Source: Microcystis aeruginosa Ma_SC_T_19800800_S464 (GTDB lineage Bacteria > Cyanobacteriota > Cyanobacteriia > Cyanobacteriales > Microcystaceae). Taken from it: a stretch of 41,446 bases of DNA. Under the pieces are notes generated by a model. That model was not told the origin of the DNA and did not search any database. It saw only the letters and a program-made list of their open reading frames with translations. Below, in pieces: positions 8,275-17,187 of the stretch (position 1 is the stretch's first letter; the number at the start of each line of letters is the position of its first letter). The stretch covers positions 1-41,446 of the forward strand of contig SFBL01000059.1 of the NCBI GenBank assembly GCA_007095785.1, written 5' to 3'. Both the position numbers and the translations under genes were made by a program.

Positions 8275-10141
8275 CAAGACTTTCGGTAAATTGGGGAATG
8301 GAAGCGATAAGTTTACGGGTGTAATCGCTTTGGGGAGAGTTGATAATCTCGTTAGCTGTACCGATTTCCTCAATTTTACCTTTATTCATCACCATAATGC
8401 GATCGCTCATAAATCTGACGACACTTAAATCGTGGGAAATAAAGATATAAGTGAGATTAAATTCCTGCTGTAATTCTTTGAGTAAATTTAAGACTTCCGC
8501 TTGCACGGAAACATCTAAAGCAGAGACAGATTCATCACAGATAATAAACTGAGGATTTAAGGCTAAAGCGCGGGCAATACACACCCTTTGTCGTTGTCCT
8601 CCTGATAATTGATGGGGATAGCGATCAAACCAATTAGGATCAAGTTTAACTCGTTCTAATAAATATTCTACTCGTTCACGTTGCTTTTGGGAATTGCCGC
8701 CAGTATGATGAATAACCAGAGGTTCTAAAATTGCTTTACCGATGGATAAACGGGGATTCAGGGAGTTGTAGGGATTCTGAAAAACTATCTGTAATTCCCG
8801 TCGCAGTAATCTTAATTTTGGATCGCTGGGGTTTAATTTAGCGAGATTTTCTCCTCGGAAATAGATATTTCCAGAAGTGGCAGGAATTAAGCGCAGAATT
8901 GTCCTTGCTAGGGTAGATTTTCCGCAGCCCGACTCACCGACTAAACCGAGGGTTTCCCCCTGTTTAACGGCAAAACTGACCTGATCTACGGCATTTAAAA
9001 AGGTCTTTACTTGCCCGAAAACTCCTTTAACTGGAAATCTAACCGATAAATTTTCTACCGATAAAATATTCTCGTGATTCTGTAAACCTTCAATTCTGCT
9101 TTCTTCCTGCTGTAGAGTAATAAAATTGACTGGGGGTGGGGTAATTTCTTGTAATTCAATAATCTTACCTTGAGAGTCTTTTTCCACTCGTAAAAAATCG
9201 CTGACGGTGGGTAATTTTTCGGGACGAGAGTTTAAGCGTGGACGACAGGCAAGTAAACCTTTTGTGTAGGGATGTTGGGGATAATTTAATACTTCTTCTT
9301 TCGTTCCCTGTTCGACAATTTCTCCTTGATACATTACGACAATTTGATCGGCAATTTCGTTAATAACTCCTAGATCATGGGAAATAAAAACCATTGACAT
9401 TTCTCGATCGCTTTTACACAAATCGCCTAATAATCTTAATATTTCTGCTTGGACAGTCACATCTAAAGCGGTGGTTGGTTCATCGGCAATTAATAGAGTA
9501 GGATTACAAGAAATCGCCATGGCAATCATTACCCTTTGTAATTGTCCCCCGGATAATTCATGGGGATAACGCTTGAGAATTGCCTCTTTTTGTTCCTGAA
9601 GATAAGTTCTAATTTTTTCTCTGACATGACCCTTATTTTCTAAGGGAAAAGTTTCTATATACTTCTCCTCTAGCTGTTCATCACTGGGTAATAAGCGCAC
9701 TTCTTGTAGTAGAGAGATGGCTTGATTTTTTGCCTGTTCGAGGGTGACTTTTTGGTGAAGAAGAATCGCTTCGGTGAGTTGAAACCCGATGTTATACACT
9801 GGATTAAGAGAACTCATTGGTTCTTGGAAAATCATCGCCATTTCTCCCCCGCGATAATAACGCAATTCTTCCGGGGGAATAGATAATAAATCTACTGCTT
9901 GCATTGACTGACCTTTTGCCGGACGAAAGCAAATTTCTCCCCCGGTAATTTTTCCCGGAGAGGGAACCAATCCCATGAGTGCGAGGGAGGTGACAGATTT
10001 TCCTGAACCCGACTCCCCCACACAACCGAGAACTTGACCTTTCTGCAAGCTAAAACTAATGTTATTAACGGCGACTGTTGTTCTTTTCTGATTAGAAAAT
10101 TCAACGGTGAGATGGTGAACGTCGAGAACTTTGTTATCCAT
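8267..10141 (-). CDS. Fused dipeptide/oligopeptide-type ABC transporter ATPase
   Basis: This 624-residue protein has two complete nucleotide-binding domains of the oligopeptide/nickel (DppD-DppF) type. NBD1 (~1-330) has Walker A GESGSGKS at 42-49, the signature LSGGQLQRV and Walker B LLIADEPT. NBD2 (~355-624) has Walker A GESGCGKST, the signature LSGGQRQRV and Walker B FIICDES; the usual Pro after DE is Ser. Each half ends with the peptide-family C-terminal extension (YPQHPYTKGLLAC; SPQSDYTRKLIAS). Fused pairs of this kind (GsiA/YejF-like) energise uptake of peptides, glutathione or similar solutes by a binding protein and two permeases, none of which is encoded nearby. It overlaps the amidase gene tail to tail. 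Confidence 0.92.
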   Translation of the reverse strand: MDNKVLDVHHLTVEFSNQKRTTVAVNNISFSLQKGQVLGCVGESGSGKSVTSLALMGLVPSPGKITGGEICFRPAKGQSMQAVDLLSIPPEELRYYRGGEMAMIFQEPMSSLNPVYNIGFQLTEAILLHQKVTLEQAKNQAISLLQEVRLLPSDEQLEEKYIETFPLENKGHVREKIRTYLQEQKEAILKRYPHELSGGQLQRVMIAMAISCNPTLLIADEPTTALDVTVQAEILRLLGDLCKSDREMSMVFISHDLGVINEIADQIVVMYQGEIVEQGTKEEVLNYPQHPYTKGLLACRPRLNSRPEKLPTVSDFLRVEKDSQGKIIELQEITPPPVNFITLQQEESRIEGLQNHENILSVENLSVRFPVKGVFGQVKTFLNAVDQVSFAVKQGETLGLVGESGCGKSTLARTILRLIPATSGNIYFRGENLAKLNPSDPKLRLLRRELQIVFQNPYNSLNPRLSIGKAILEPLVIHHTGGNSQKQRERVEYLLERVKLDPNWFDRYPHQLSGGQRQRVCIARALALNPQFIICDESVSALDVSVQAEVLNLLKELQQEFNLTYIFISHDLSVVRFMSDRIMVMNKGKIEEIGTANEIINSPQSDYTRKLIASIPQFTESLAS

Positions 10142-10458
10142 AGCTCTTTAACTGGTGAAACCTAGCATCATCTTAACCTAAGTTGTCAATTTTAACTATA
10201 TAGCAGTTATCTTATTGGTGAGGTGGGAAGTTTTCCTTACCTAATCAGGTTACACTTCCTCTTGATGAGAAACGCTATATTCACCTTCACTCATCAACAA
10301 ATAAGAGGTAAGCTATTTTTAGCTACAAGAAGACCCAGAGAATAGGGAGGCTAAAGTTTAAAACCAAACCTTTTGTTGTCCAGTTATACCATAAGAGTTA
10401 AGGATAAACACAAAGGCACAAAGAACACAAACAGAAAGACAGATTCGATTGACTGATA
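10142..10458. other. Intergenic region with MITE-like hairpin element
   Basis: No gene is seen. Positions 10199-10279 form an 81-bp element with imperfect inverted ends (TATAGCAGTT / AACGCTATA) and roughly complementary inner arms (CTTATTGGTGAGG... against ...CTCTTGATGAG), so the RNA or single strand would fold into one long hairpin. The same end motif occurs at 21859-21956 and, as a single end, at about 16061. Confidence 0.6.
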
Positions 10459-10686
10459 ATACTAAATCCGGTTATTAAAGACTGATTATTTATTGCCCCT
10501 ATTGCCTATTGCCTATTGCATGAGCGCCTGTCCTGATAAGTAGGGAGGCACAATTATTTGTAGGATGGGTTAGCGGTAGCCTAACCCATCGGGGTGTTGG
10601 GTTTCATGCTTCAACCCAACCTACGTTCATCTTATATTTAATTCCACCCACCTACTTATGTAGCCTATACTCAAAGGATTTAGTAT
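10459..10686. repeat. Nested inverted-repeat element (MITE-like)
   Basis: Perfect 11-bp inverted ends (ATACTAAATCC at 10459-10469; GGATTTAGTAT at 10676-10686) enclose a second inverted pair (ATAAGTAGG 10536-10544; CCTACTTAT 10651-10659). That pair encloses a third (GTAGG 10560-10564; CCTAC 10620-10624) holding two hairpins (GATGGGTTAG/CTAACCCATC and GTTGGGTT/AACCCAAC). The left end also has the GGTTATTAAAGACTGATTAT motif shared with four other sites, followed by a TTGCCTA-type heptamer run (10505-10519). It looks like mobile repeats inserted within each other; there is no ORF. Confidence 0.65.
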
Positions 10687-10717
10687 AAAAAAGGAATAGA
10701 GCCTGAAACTCTACTCC
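10687..10717 (-). terminator. Terminator of metK
   Basis: On the minus strand GGAGTAGAG, a 7-base loop and CTCTATTCC are followed directly by six T residues. It lies ~30 bp past the metK stop, where a rho-independent terminator is expected. Confidence 0.75.
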
Positions 10718-10747
10718 TCAATCAAAAATTGCAGTTAATTTCTAACC

Positions 10748-11998
10748 CTATACTACCACAGAAGTCAAAGCTTCTTTGAGGATAGCGGCTTTATCGGTCT
10801 TTTCCCAGGGTAAATCGAGATCATTGCGGCCAAAATGACCATAAGCGGCCACATCTTGGTAAAAACGCTCGCCTCTTTCACTGGGTAAACCGCGCAGGTT
10901 AAAGGTTTGGATAATACCGGCCGGACGAAGTTCAAAGTATTTATTGATTAAGTCCAGAATCACATCATCAGCGACTTTGCCAGTGCCAAAGGTTTCCACG
11001 AAGACACTCACTGGACGAGCTACCCCAATCGCATAACCCACTTGAATCTCACACTTATCGGCCAAACCAGCTGCGACGATATTTTTAGCCACATAACGGC
11101 AAGCATAGGCCGCAGAGCGATCGACTTTGGTAGGATCCTTACCGGAGAAAGCGCCGCCACCGTGACGAGAATAGCCACCGTAGGTATCGACGATAATTTT
11201 CCGTCCCGTTAATCCCGCGTCGCCTTGGGGTCCACCAATGACGAATTTTCCGGTGGGATTAACCAGATAACGGGTGTTGGCATCGGGTTTAATCTCTAAA
11301 TCGCTGAAGACCGGTTGTACTACCGCTTCCCAGAGATCACTTTTAATCTTTTGTTGGACCAGATCATTATCGCTGATATCGCCGATAGTAGCATCGTGTT
11401 GGGTAGAAACAAGGATAGTATCGATACCCACGGGACGACCATTTTCATAAATGACCGATACTTGCGTTTTACCGTCGGGACGCAGATAGGACAGTTCACC
11501 GGTTTTTCTGACTGCCGCTAGACGGCGAGCGATGCGGTGGGCTAAACTAATCGGTAAGGGCATAAATTCGGGGGTTTCATTGCAAGCGAAACCGAAGACA
11601 ATACCCTGGTCCCCCGCACCAATTTTATCGAGTTCATCATTGCTGAGAAGTTCGCGATTTTCCTGAGCAGCCGTGACACCCTGGGAAATATCGGGAGATT
11701 GTTCGTCTAAAGCGACTAAAACGGTGCAGCTATTCGAGGAAAAACCGTTATCGGCGTTGATATAGCCGATTTCAGCGATTTTCTTGCGAACTAAATCGAC
11801 GAAGTGAACCTGTGCTTTCGAGGTGATTTCACCAGTAATCAAGACTAACCCTGTATTGACAACCACTTCAGCCGCTACACGACTGTGGTCATCTTGGGAT
11901 AACAGAGCATCAAGAATGGTATCAGAAATCTGGTCACAAATTTTATCGGGATGTCCCTCTGTAACCGATTCGGAGGTGAACAAATAACGTTTAGACAA
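10748..11998 (-). CDS. metK: S-adenosylmethionine synthase (MetK)
   Basis: MetK makes S-adenosylmethionine from methionine and ATP, the methyl donor for the cell. The segment [17 protein letters not shown] marks the N-terminus. The ATP/metal motif [12 protein letters not shown] and the P-loop-like [16 protein letters not shown] are intact, giving ~416 residues, the usual length. The open frame extends 112 codons upstream, but that part has no MetK similarity and covers the small RNA Yfr1. The best start is TTG at 11998 (LSKRYLF, read as Met), preceded by GAGGGACATCAC as ribosome-binding site. The leader downstream of Yfr1 is about 100 nt and carries a possible TGTTACACT -10-like box at around 12061. 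Confidence 0.95.
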   Translation of the reverse strand: MSKRYLFTSESVTEGHPDKICDQISDTILDALLSQDDHSRVAAEVVVNTGLVLITGEITSKAQVHFVDLVRKKIAEIGYINADNGFSSNSCTVLVALDEQSPDISQGVTAAQENRELLSNDELDKIGAGDQGIVFGFACNETPEFMPLPISLAHRIARRLAAVRKTGELSYLRPDGKTQVSVIYENGRPVGIDTILVSTQHDATIGDISDNDLVQQKIKSDLWEAVVQPVFSDLEIKPDANTRYLVNPTGKFVIGGPQGDAGLTGRKIIVDTYGGYSRHGGGAFSGKDPTKVDRSAAYACRYVAKNIVAAGLADKCEIQVGYAIGVARPVSVFVETFGTGKVADDVILDLINKYFELRPAGIIQTFNLRGLPSERGERFYQDVAAYGHFGRNDLDLPWEKTDKAAILKEALTSVVV

Positions 11999-12099
11999 GT
12001 GATGTCCCTCACATAGTAGTACGTTTGAACGCAAAAAGATTCCGAGAAATCTTTGATCATACAGTGTAACAGGGAATTTGTAGAGATCTAGTATTTTCA

Positions 12100-12170
12100 A
12101 GAAGAAACCGCCCGAACATTGTCCGGACGGAGTGTGGTGTGAGGAGTGAACGGAAACTTTCGTCTCCGCT
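12100..12170 (-). ncRNA. yfr1: Yfr1 small regulatory RNA
   Basis: The ~70-nt locus has all parts of cyanobacterial Yfr1: a 5' hairpin capped by a GAAA tetraloop (CGGAGAC-GAAA-GTTTCCG, 12151-12167), the ultraconserved unpaired ACTCCTCACAC (12137-12147), and a 3' terminator hairpin (CCGTCCGGAC-AAT-GTTCGGGCGG, 12108-12130) followed by TTTCTTCTT. Yfr1 is known as a trans-acting RNA in cyanobacteria whose CU-rich loop pairs with mRNAs near their ribosome-binding sites (porins in Prochlorococcus; a stress-growth role in Synechococcus). Here it lies between metK and the divergent pcrA, on the metK strand, ending ~100 nt before the metK start. Identification is from motif and structure memory. Confidence 0.88.
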
Positions 12171-12176
12171 AATTCC

Positions 12177-12204
12177 ATTGTAGAGGACAACTTAGAATCT
12201 TGAA
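12177..12204 (-). promoter_or_regulatory. Promoter of yfr1
   Basis: On the minus strand a -35-like TTCAAG (12199-12204) and a -10 TACAAT (12177-12182) are separated by 16 bp. The expected start lies ~7 nt downstream at about 12169-12170, exactly at the base of the first Yfr1 hairpin. Confidence 0.7.
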
Positions 12205-12323
12205 CGATTTGAAAGAAACTGGCCAAAAAAATTTTTATTTCTTGAAGGGGTTGACTAATGCCCGATCCCCGTCCCGATGATGTAGCCTGAGTAATAGAGG
12301 TCGCAGAGCTATAGGGAAAGATT

Positions 12324-14645
12324 ATGACAGTCACAGCCGATTATTTAGAACAACTCAATCCTTCTCAGCGCATTGCTGTGGAGCATTTTTGCGGCCCCTT
12401 GTTGGTGGTTGCTGGAGCAGGATCGGGAAAAACCAGCGCTTTAACCTATCGTATCGCCCATTTGATCCGTCATCACAAGGTCGATCCAGAAAATATTCTC
12501 GCAGTCACTTTTACCAATAAGGCGGCCCGGGAAATGAAAACGAGAATTGAAAAAACTTTTGCTCAACAGCAAGCACAGGAAAAATACGGTCAAAGATTAG
12601 AACTTTTGGAAGAATACGAACAGAAAAAACTCTTTTCTCAAGTTTATCGGAATTATACTAAAAAACTCTGGATTGGGACTTTTCACAGTCTTTGCGGTCG
12701 GATTTTGCGCTATGACATTAATAAGTATCAGGATGAATATGGTCATAGTTGGCAAAGGAATTTCTCAATTATGGACGAATCTGATGCCCAGAGTTTAGTG
12801 AAAAATATCGTCACTAAACAGATGAATTTGGACGATAAAAAATTTGATGCTCGCAATCTACGTTATGCGATTAGTAATGCCAAAAATTTAGGTTTAAACC
12901 CCGGAGATTACGCCAGAGAAAACCCTCATTTTCGGGGAAAGGTCATTTCTGAGGTTTATCAGGCTTATCAGATGCAATTGGCTCAAAATAACGCCCTAGA
13001 TTTTGATGATTTGATCCTGGTTCCAGTCCGTCTTTTTCAGCAAAATGAATCTATTCTCGGTTATTGGCACACGCAATTTAAGCATATTTTAGTCGATGAA
13101 TACCAAGATACTAACCGGATTCAGTACGAGTTAATTAGGCTTTTATCGACCAATGGTGAAACGAAAAAAAGTGAGTGGAATTGGACGGATAGATCGATTT
13201 TTGTGGTGGGTGATGCCGACCAATCTATCTATAGTTTTCGGATGGCGGATTTTACTATTCTGCTCAATTTTCAAGCGGACTTTGGCGATGGTTTACCCGA
13301 TGATGATACTCGCACGATGGTGAAACTACAGGAAAACTATCGTTCACGGGAAAATATTCTGCAAGCGGCCAATAAATTAATTGAAAAGAATAGTCAAAGA
13401 ATCGATAAAGTCCTTGTTCCCACCAGAGAAGGGGGCGATAGTATCTATGTTTTTAAAGCCAGAGATGAACAGGAAGAAGCGTCTTTTGTTATCGATAAAA
13501 TCAGAGAATTTACCCAAGAAAACCCCGAATTAAATTGGGGTAGTTTTGCCATTCTCTACCGAATTAATGCCCAATCTCGTCCCTTTGAAGATGGGTTAAT
13601 TCGCAATAATATTCCCTATAATATTGTCGGGGGATTTAAATTCTATGATCGACAGGAGATTAAAGATGCGATCGCTTATTTACGAGTGATTGCCAATCCT
13701 GCTGATACCGTTAGTTTACTGAGAATTATTAACACTCCCCGGCGCGGTATTGGTAAAACCACAATCGATAATTTGCTCAAAGCTGCTCAAGAATTAGGAG
13801 TACCTTTATGGGAAATTATCAGCGATGAAACTTCCGTTAATACTCTCGCCGGTCGTGCGACTAAAAGCATCAATAAGTTAGCCAAAATTATCCAAAACCT
13901 GCAAGAAAAAATCACCGATTTATCCGCTAGTGAAATCTTAGATAAAATCATGGAAGATTCGGGATATATTGATGAATTAAAACAGCAGGGAACCGAGGAA
14001 GCTGATACCCGGATCGAGAATATTCAAGAATTGTATAGCGCCGTGGTACAATTCCAAGAGGAAAACGAAGAAACCAATCTCCAGGAATTTCTCGCTAGTG
14101 CTAGTTTAGCCTCGGATTTAGATAATCTTCAGGAAGGTCAAGAAAAAGTCTCGTTAATGACCCTTCATTCGGCCAAAGGTTTAGAGTTTCCTATCGTCTT
14201 TTTAGTCGGTTTAGAACAGGGCATTTTTCCCCATAATCGTAGTTTAAACGATCCCATTGCCCTTGAGGAAGAACGCCGTTTGTGTTATGTGGGAGTGACT
14301 CGGGCCAAGGAACAATTATTTTTAACCTACGCAAAAGAAAGATACGTCTGGGGGAATAAAGAGACTAAGGTAGCTTCCCAATTTTTGCAGGAATTGCCCC
14401 CAGAATTGCTCACAAGCAACCTGAAACCGAAAAAGACCCCAAAAGTGGTTCCTATGGAAAAAACTGTCTCTAATCAAAGAAAATGGCAGGTAGGCGATCG
14501 AGTGTTACACTCTACTTTTGGAGAAGGAGAAGTGACCCATATCCTCGGTGCAGACAAAAAAATGAATCTAGCGGTCAAATTTTCGGGTTTAGGTCAGAAA
14601 ATCATCGATCCTCGCACCGCACCCATGCAACTTATCCACGAATAG
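12324..14645 (+). CDS. pcrA: UvrD/PcrA-type DNA helicase
   Basis: This 773-residue superfamily 1A helicase has Walker A GAGSGKT (31-37), the motif [10 protein letters not shown], motif [11 protein letters not shown] (~255), motif [16 protein letters not shown], motif IV LQENYRS, motif [10 protein letters not shown] and motif [11 protein letters not shown] (~657). The C-terminal tail ends in a Tudor-like segment ([20 protein letters not shown]), which in PcrA contacts RNA polymerase. It unwinds DNA 3'-5' in mismatch and nucleotide excision repair and clears RecA or stalled polymerases. Compared with Bacillus PcrA there is an extra charged insert (~70-115) between motifs Ia and Ib. It is divergent from yfr1/metK with only ~150 bp to share promoters. 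Confidence 0.95.
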   Translation: MTVTADYLEQLNPSQRIAVEHFCGPLLVVAGAGSGKTSALTYRIAHLIRHHKVDPENILAVTFTNKAAREMKTRIEKTFAQQQAQEKYGQRLELLEEYEQKKLFSQVYRNYTKKLWIGTFHSLCGRILRYDINKYQDEYGHSWQRNFSIMDESDAQSLVKNIVTKQMNLDDKKFDARNLRYAISNAKNLGLNPGDYARENPHFRGKVISEVYQAYQMQLAQNNALDFDDLILVPVRLFQQNESILGYWHTQFKHILVDEYQDTNRIQYELIRLLSTNGETKKSEWNWTDRSIFVVGDADQSIYSFRMADFTILLNFQADFGDGLPDDDTRTMVKLQENYRSRENILQAANKLIEKNSQRIDKVLVPTREGGDSIYVFKARDEQEEASFVIDKIREFTQENPELNWGSFAILYRINAQSRPFEDGLIRNNIPYNIVGGFKFYDRQEIKDAIAYLRVIANPADTVSLLRIINTPRRGIGKTTIDNLLKAAQELGVPLWEIISDETSVNTLAGRATKSINKLAKIIQNLQEKITDLSASEILDKIMEDSGYIDELKQQGTEEADTRIENIQELYSAVVQFQEENEETNLQEFLASASLASDLDNLQEGQEKVSLMTLHSAKGLEFPIVFLVGLEQGIFPHNRSLNDPIALEEERRLCYVGVTRAKEQLFLTYAKERYVWGNKETKVASQFLQELPPELLTSNLKPKKTPKVVPMEKTVSNQRKWQVGDRVLHSTFGEGEVTHILGADKKMNLAVKFSGLGQKIIDPRTAPMQLIHE

Positions 14646-14654
14646 GGAAGGATT

Positions 14655-14996
14655 TTAAGGAGTATTGCTAATCTCTACAATTATTGTTCCCTGCTCTAGT
14701 TGTTTCAACGCATCGGGTAAAGTAGCTGTCAGTAATCGCCGCAGATTCTGATTTGTGACATTACCACAGGTTAACCATAAAATTTGAGGAGGTGTTCCCA
14801 GACGACAAACCAAATCAATAAAGTCACTATCTTTCGTCATAATCACGGCATTTTCCGCTCGCGCTGCTGCAAAGATATCGATATCTTGAGCATCTCGAAG
14901 GGATAAGTCTCGCAGGGACGATGCTTCTAAATCAAAAGTCGCTGATAACCAGCTTGCTAGAGTTGGAGGTAGTTGAGCATCAATCCAAATTTTCAT
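14655..14996 (-). CDS. DUF5615 PIN-like protein (putative toxin)
   Basis: The 113-residue protein begins MKIWIDAQLPPTLASWL and has MTKDSDFIDL in the middle. The acidic residues at D6 and in the DSDF block, with the AxAxxENAVIMTKD strand, are typical of the DUF5615/Mut7-C-like PIN-fold family. PIN-fold proteins are usually RNases. DUF5615 genes commonly pair with DUF433 genes as toxin-antitoxin-like modules, and here the start codon overlaps the stop of a DUF433 gene by 4 bp (ATGA). Toxicity is inferred from pairing, not shown. Confidence 0.82.
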   Translation of the reverse strand: MKIWIDAQLPPTLASWLSATFDLEASSLRDLSLRDAQDIDIFAAARAENAVIMTKDSDFIDLVCRLGTPPQILWLTCGNVTNQNLRRLLTATLPDALKQLEQGTIIVEISNTP

Positions 14997-15226
14997 GCCG
15001 TTAGTTTAGGAAAATCCGTACACCGTGCTGCAAAAAGTAAACAAGCTTGGATATCTGCGAGTTCCAAATCGGGAAAGTCTTCTAGAATTTCAGTTATGCT
15101 CACATTCTCCGCTAACATTTCCAAAATATCCGTTACTCGAATTCGCATCCCCCGAATACAAGGACGACCACCACACTGGCCGGGTGTTTGAGTAATGCGG
15201 GTAAGCAAGCTAACTGTTGAGTCCAT
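14993..15226 (-). CDS. DUF433 protein (putative antitoxin)
   Basis: With the start placed at ATG 15226 the product is 77 residues (MDSTVSLLTRITQTPGQCGG...). GRPCIRGMRIRVTDILEMLA and ITEILEDFPDLELADIQACL are the hallmark of DUF433, a winged-helix/HTH-like DNA-binding fold. An open frame extends 26 codons further upstream but lacks family similarity; ATG 15235 is a second possibility. It is the upstream partner of the DUF5615 gene, the antitoxin-first order, and probably autoregulates the pair. Confidence 0.82.
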   Translation of the reverse strand: MDSTVSLLTRITQTPGQCGGRPCIRGMRIRVTDILEMLAENVSITEILEDFPDLELADIQACLLFAARCTDFPKLTA

Positions 15227-15551
15227 AGAACGCATCTCGAAGATATTTAGTCTGCATCTAATTATCTTATCTGGTAATCCTAACAACCAATCCCTAGCAC
15301 CCAACTGACACCCCCTGATTCCTCAACTCCGATCGCTACCTGCTGTTAGAATAGAGAATTGCGGTCAGACTGACGATAAAATTGAGAAGCTAAATCCTTG
15401 ATTCTTAATAGTTGTTGCGAAACTTTCCGCCTACTATCGCAATTATCCGATAATATGGGCAACAGCGAGTTAGTCTATTCAGTCTGTTAAAATTGACCCC
15501 CGTTGGTCGTATTCGCGCACTGTCTAACCTTTATGATGAGGATCAGTTAAT

Positions 15552-15983
15552 ATGGAATCAATGCAACCTACCGAAACACAAAATCCGATTAGAACAGATT
15601 TACCCGGGTCTCTGAGCAAACCCAGCAGCAGCAGCACCGAACAGATTTGGTCTGAATATGTAGAACCAGTTTGGGATTCGGTAATGTCCTATCTGGCTAA
15701 TGTCCCCGATTATATCGGTAGTTTCTTCTCTGGATACAAAAAACCTTTAATCGTTCTGGGGGCAATTTTAGCGAGTTTTGTCACCGTAAAAGTTACCCTA
15801 GCGGTTTTAGATGCGATCGATGATATTCCCCTCCTTGCTCCTATCCTACAATTGGTTGGGATCGTTTACACCGGTTGGTTTGTCTGGCGCTATCTGCTCA
15901 AGGATGAAAATCGTCGCGAGTTATTAGCCGAAATTGATGCACTAAAAGCGCAAGTTTTTGGCAGTCACAATAACACTTTATAG
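15552..15983 (+). CDS. curT: CAAD-domain thylakoid curvature protein (CURT1-like)
   Basis: The 143-residue protein has a disordered Ser/Pro/Thr-rich N-terminus, an amphipathic helix (~35-58), two membrane helices (~65-88 and ~94-116) separated by DAIDDIPLLAP, and a charged C-terminal amphipathic helix (~119-136). This is the CAAD domain, found appended to some cyanobacterial aminoacyl-tRNA synthetases and as the stand-alone CURT1/CurT protein that bends thylakoid membranes. The stand-alone form here fits CurT. It has a good GAGG ribosome-binding site before ATG 15552 and a strong terminator after it. The assignment rests on topology and the DDIPLLAP-type core. Confidence 0.85.
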   Translation: MESMQPTETQNPIRTDLPGSLSKPSSSSTEQIWSEYVEPVWDSVMSYLANVPDYIGSFFSGYKKPLIVLGAILASFVTVKVTLAVLDAIDDIPLLAPILQLVGIVYTGWFVWRYLLKDENRRELLAEIDALKAQVFGSHNNTL

Positions 15984-15998
15984 ATAGAATCAAGCATA

Positions 15999-16042
15999 AA
16001 AAACAAAGGAGTTGAGTGTTTCCGCTCAACTCTTTTGTTTTT
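15999..16042 (+). terminator. Terminator after the CURT-like gene
   Basis: AAACAAAGGAGTTGAG and CTCAACTCTTTTGTTT form a ~16-bp stem with an 8-base loop (TGTTTCCG) and a T-rich end, 20 bp after the stop. Confidence 0.9.
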
Positions 16043-16396
16043 GCACAAGAGCTTATACTATAGCGTTTTTCAGTCTAGTGAGGTACAAAAGTTATGGGTT
16101 TTAGGCAAAAGGCAAGAGGCAAAAAGCAATAGGGTGAATAAATAATCAGTTTTTAATAACCAGATTTAATAGAGTTCTTGCATAATTAATTTTTGAGAGG
16201 GCAAAAATGAGAAAAATAGGCATAAAATTGCATAAAACACCTAAATAGAGCATTTAATTGATTAATGCTCATTCTTAATTCTCCTGACCACTGACTACTG
16301 GCTCGGAGACTCCTCACCTAACGGAAGATTTTTGATTTTTGCAAGAGGTCTATTGTGTTCATTTTGTGACCTCCATTAGTTGATTAGCTGTTGTCT
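16043..16396. other. Intergenic region made of MITE fragments
   Basis: No gene is seen. It holds a TATAGCGTT end at about 16061, a copy of the AATAATCAG...TAATAACCAGATTTA repeat with a GGCAAAAGGCAAGAGGC run (16102-16170), and a further element at 16168-16354 with imperfect 15-bp inverted ends (AATAGAGTTCTTGCA / TGCAAGAGGTCTATT). The 13-codon ATG ORF at about 16207 inside the last element is not considered a gene. Confidence 0.65.
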
Positions 16397-16738
16397 TTAC
16401 CGCTGAGATGTTAACAAATCCTTTGATAAAGTGGTGTCAGGAGATAAAAAGGCTAAAACAATATCTTCGGGTGCTATTCCCCGATGAATTAAGTCTTGAG
16501 TGATTCCTGTCTCCATGCCATCATATTCAATATAGACTTTATCATGGTTTAAAGTCAGATAGATTAAATTACCTTTAATCCTTTTTCCTCGATCCCAACC
16601 GACTTGCATTAAAGCATAATGATCTCTTTGTTCATCGAAAACAGGAGCTAATTTTATGTCTCCATGAGAGGGGCAAAATTGGGCATATTTTAAGATAGTA
16701 TTTTTGACTATTTCTCGGTATTTACTTAGTTTATCCAT
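16397..16738 (-). CDS. xisI: XisI family protein (fdxN element excision controlling factor)
   Basis: The 113-residue protein begins MDKLSKYREIVKNTILKYA and contains QVGWDRGKRI, GNLIYLTL and the C-terminal GIAPEDIVLAFLSP, all hallmarks of XisI. In Anabaena XisH and XisI are needed with the XisF recombinase for excision of the fdxN DNA element during heterocyst development. In unicellular cyanobacteria, XisH/XisI pairs occur in many copies without any such element and their role is unknown; some resemble TA or defence modules. Its start overlaps the xisH 3' end by 13 bp. Confidence 0.9.
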   Translation of the reverse strand: MDKLSKYREIVKNTILKYAQFCPSHGDIKLAPVFDEQRDHYALMQVGWDRGKRIKGNLIYLTLNHDKVYIEYDGMETGITQDLIHRGIAPEDIVLAFLSPDTTLSKDLLTSQR

Positions 16739-17172
16739 TGGACAATTTTCTCCTTGTTTGTGTCAATAATAATTAATTTTAAATTTAATTCTTGTATTAC
16801 TAACTGCCCGATAGGTTCACTGAAAATTTCTTCATTCATTTTAGTAGTAATGGCTAGATAAAGTTCTCTATTGGGTTCTACTTGTTTGAGCAAAAGTTGG
16901 TACAAAGTATATTGTCCTATTGCTTGTTCTAGCTCCACTATCGGGGAAGGGGTAGTAAATTCTTTAATTTCAATGGCAATAATTTTTTCTCCTTGTTTTG
17001 CTCCAATAACTCTACTATTAATTTCGTTAATGTTGTCGTTTTCTTCTGCTCCTAAATCAATAAATAAAAATCTTTCACCATAAGAAATAACATAGGGATC
17101 ATCAGTAATTTGCCATCCTGATTGGATGAGAGCTTTTTTGACTATTTGGTGAATTTTATCCCTTTTAGGCAT
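16726..17172 (-). CDS. xisH: XisH family protein (endonuclease-like fold)
   Basis: The 148-residue protein has the XisH pattern: MPKRDKIHQIVKKALIQSGW, ITDDPY, RFLFIDLG and then IIAIEIKEF, followed by LEQAIGQYTLY. The D...D...ExK arrangement (FIDLGAE and EIKEF) is that of PD-(D/E)XK nuclease folds, so DNA cleavage or binding is plausible but unproven. It is paired with xisI downstream. Only 15 bp separate its start from the remnant of an IS630 transposase, so the native promoter is probably lost or replaced. Confidence 0.9.
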   Translation of the reverse strand: MPKRDKIHQIVKKALIQSGWQITDDPYVISYGERFLFIDLGAEENDNINEINSRVIGAKQGEKIIAIEIKEFTTPSPIVELEQAIGQYTLYQLLLKQVEPNRELYLAITTKMNEEIFSEPIGQLVIQELNLKLIIIDTNKEKIVQWIN

Positions 17173-17187
17173 CTTAATTCTCTCCTT

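Noticed and set aside
12108..12130. Stem-loop as a simple metK attenuator or SAM riboswitch
   Set aside because: The upstream conserved ACTCCTCACAC, GAAA hairpin and own promoter fit Yfr1 better, and no known SAM aptamer pattern is seen.
12004..12334. N-terminal 112-codon extension of metK
   Set aside because: It is not MetK-like, covers Yfr1 with promoter and terminator, and overlaps the pcrA start. The TTG at 11998 fits the family.
16207..16248. 13-codon ATG ORF in the MITE at 16168-16354
   Set aside because: It is very short and within a repeat element with inverted ends; nothing supports translation.
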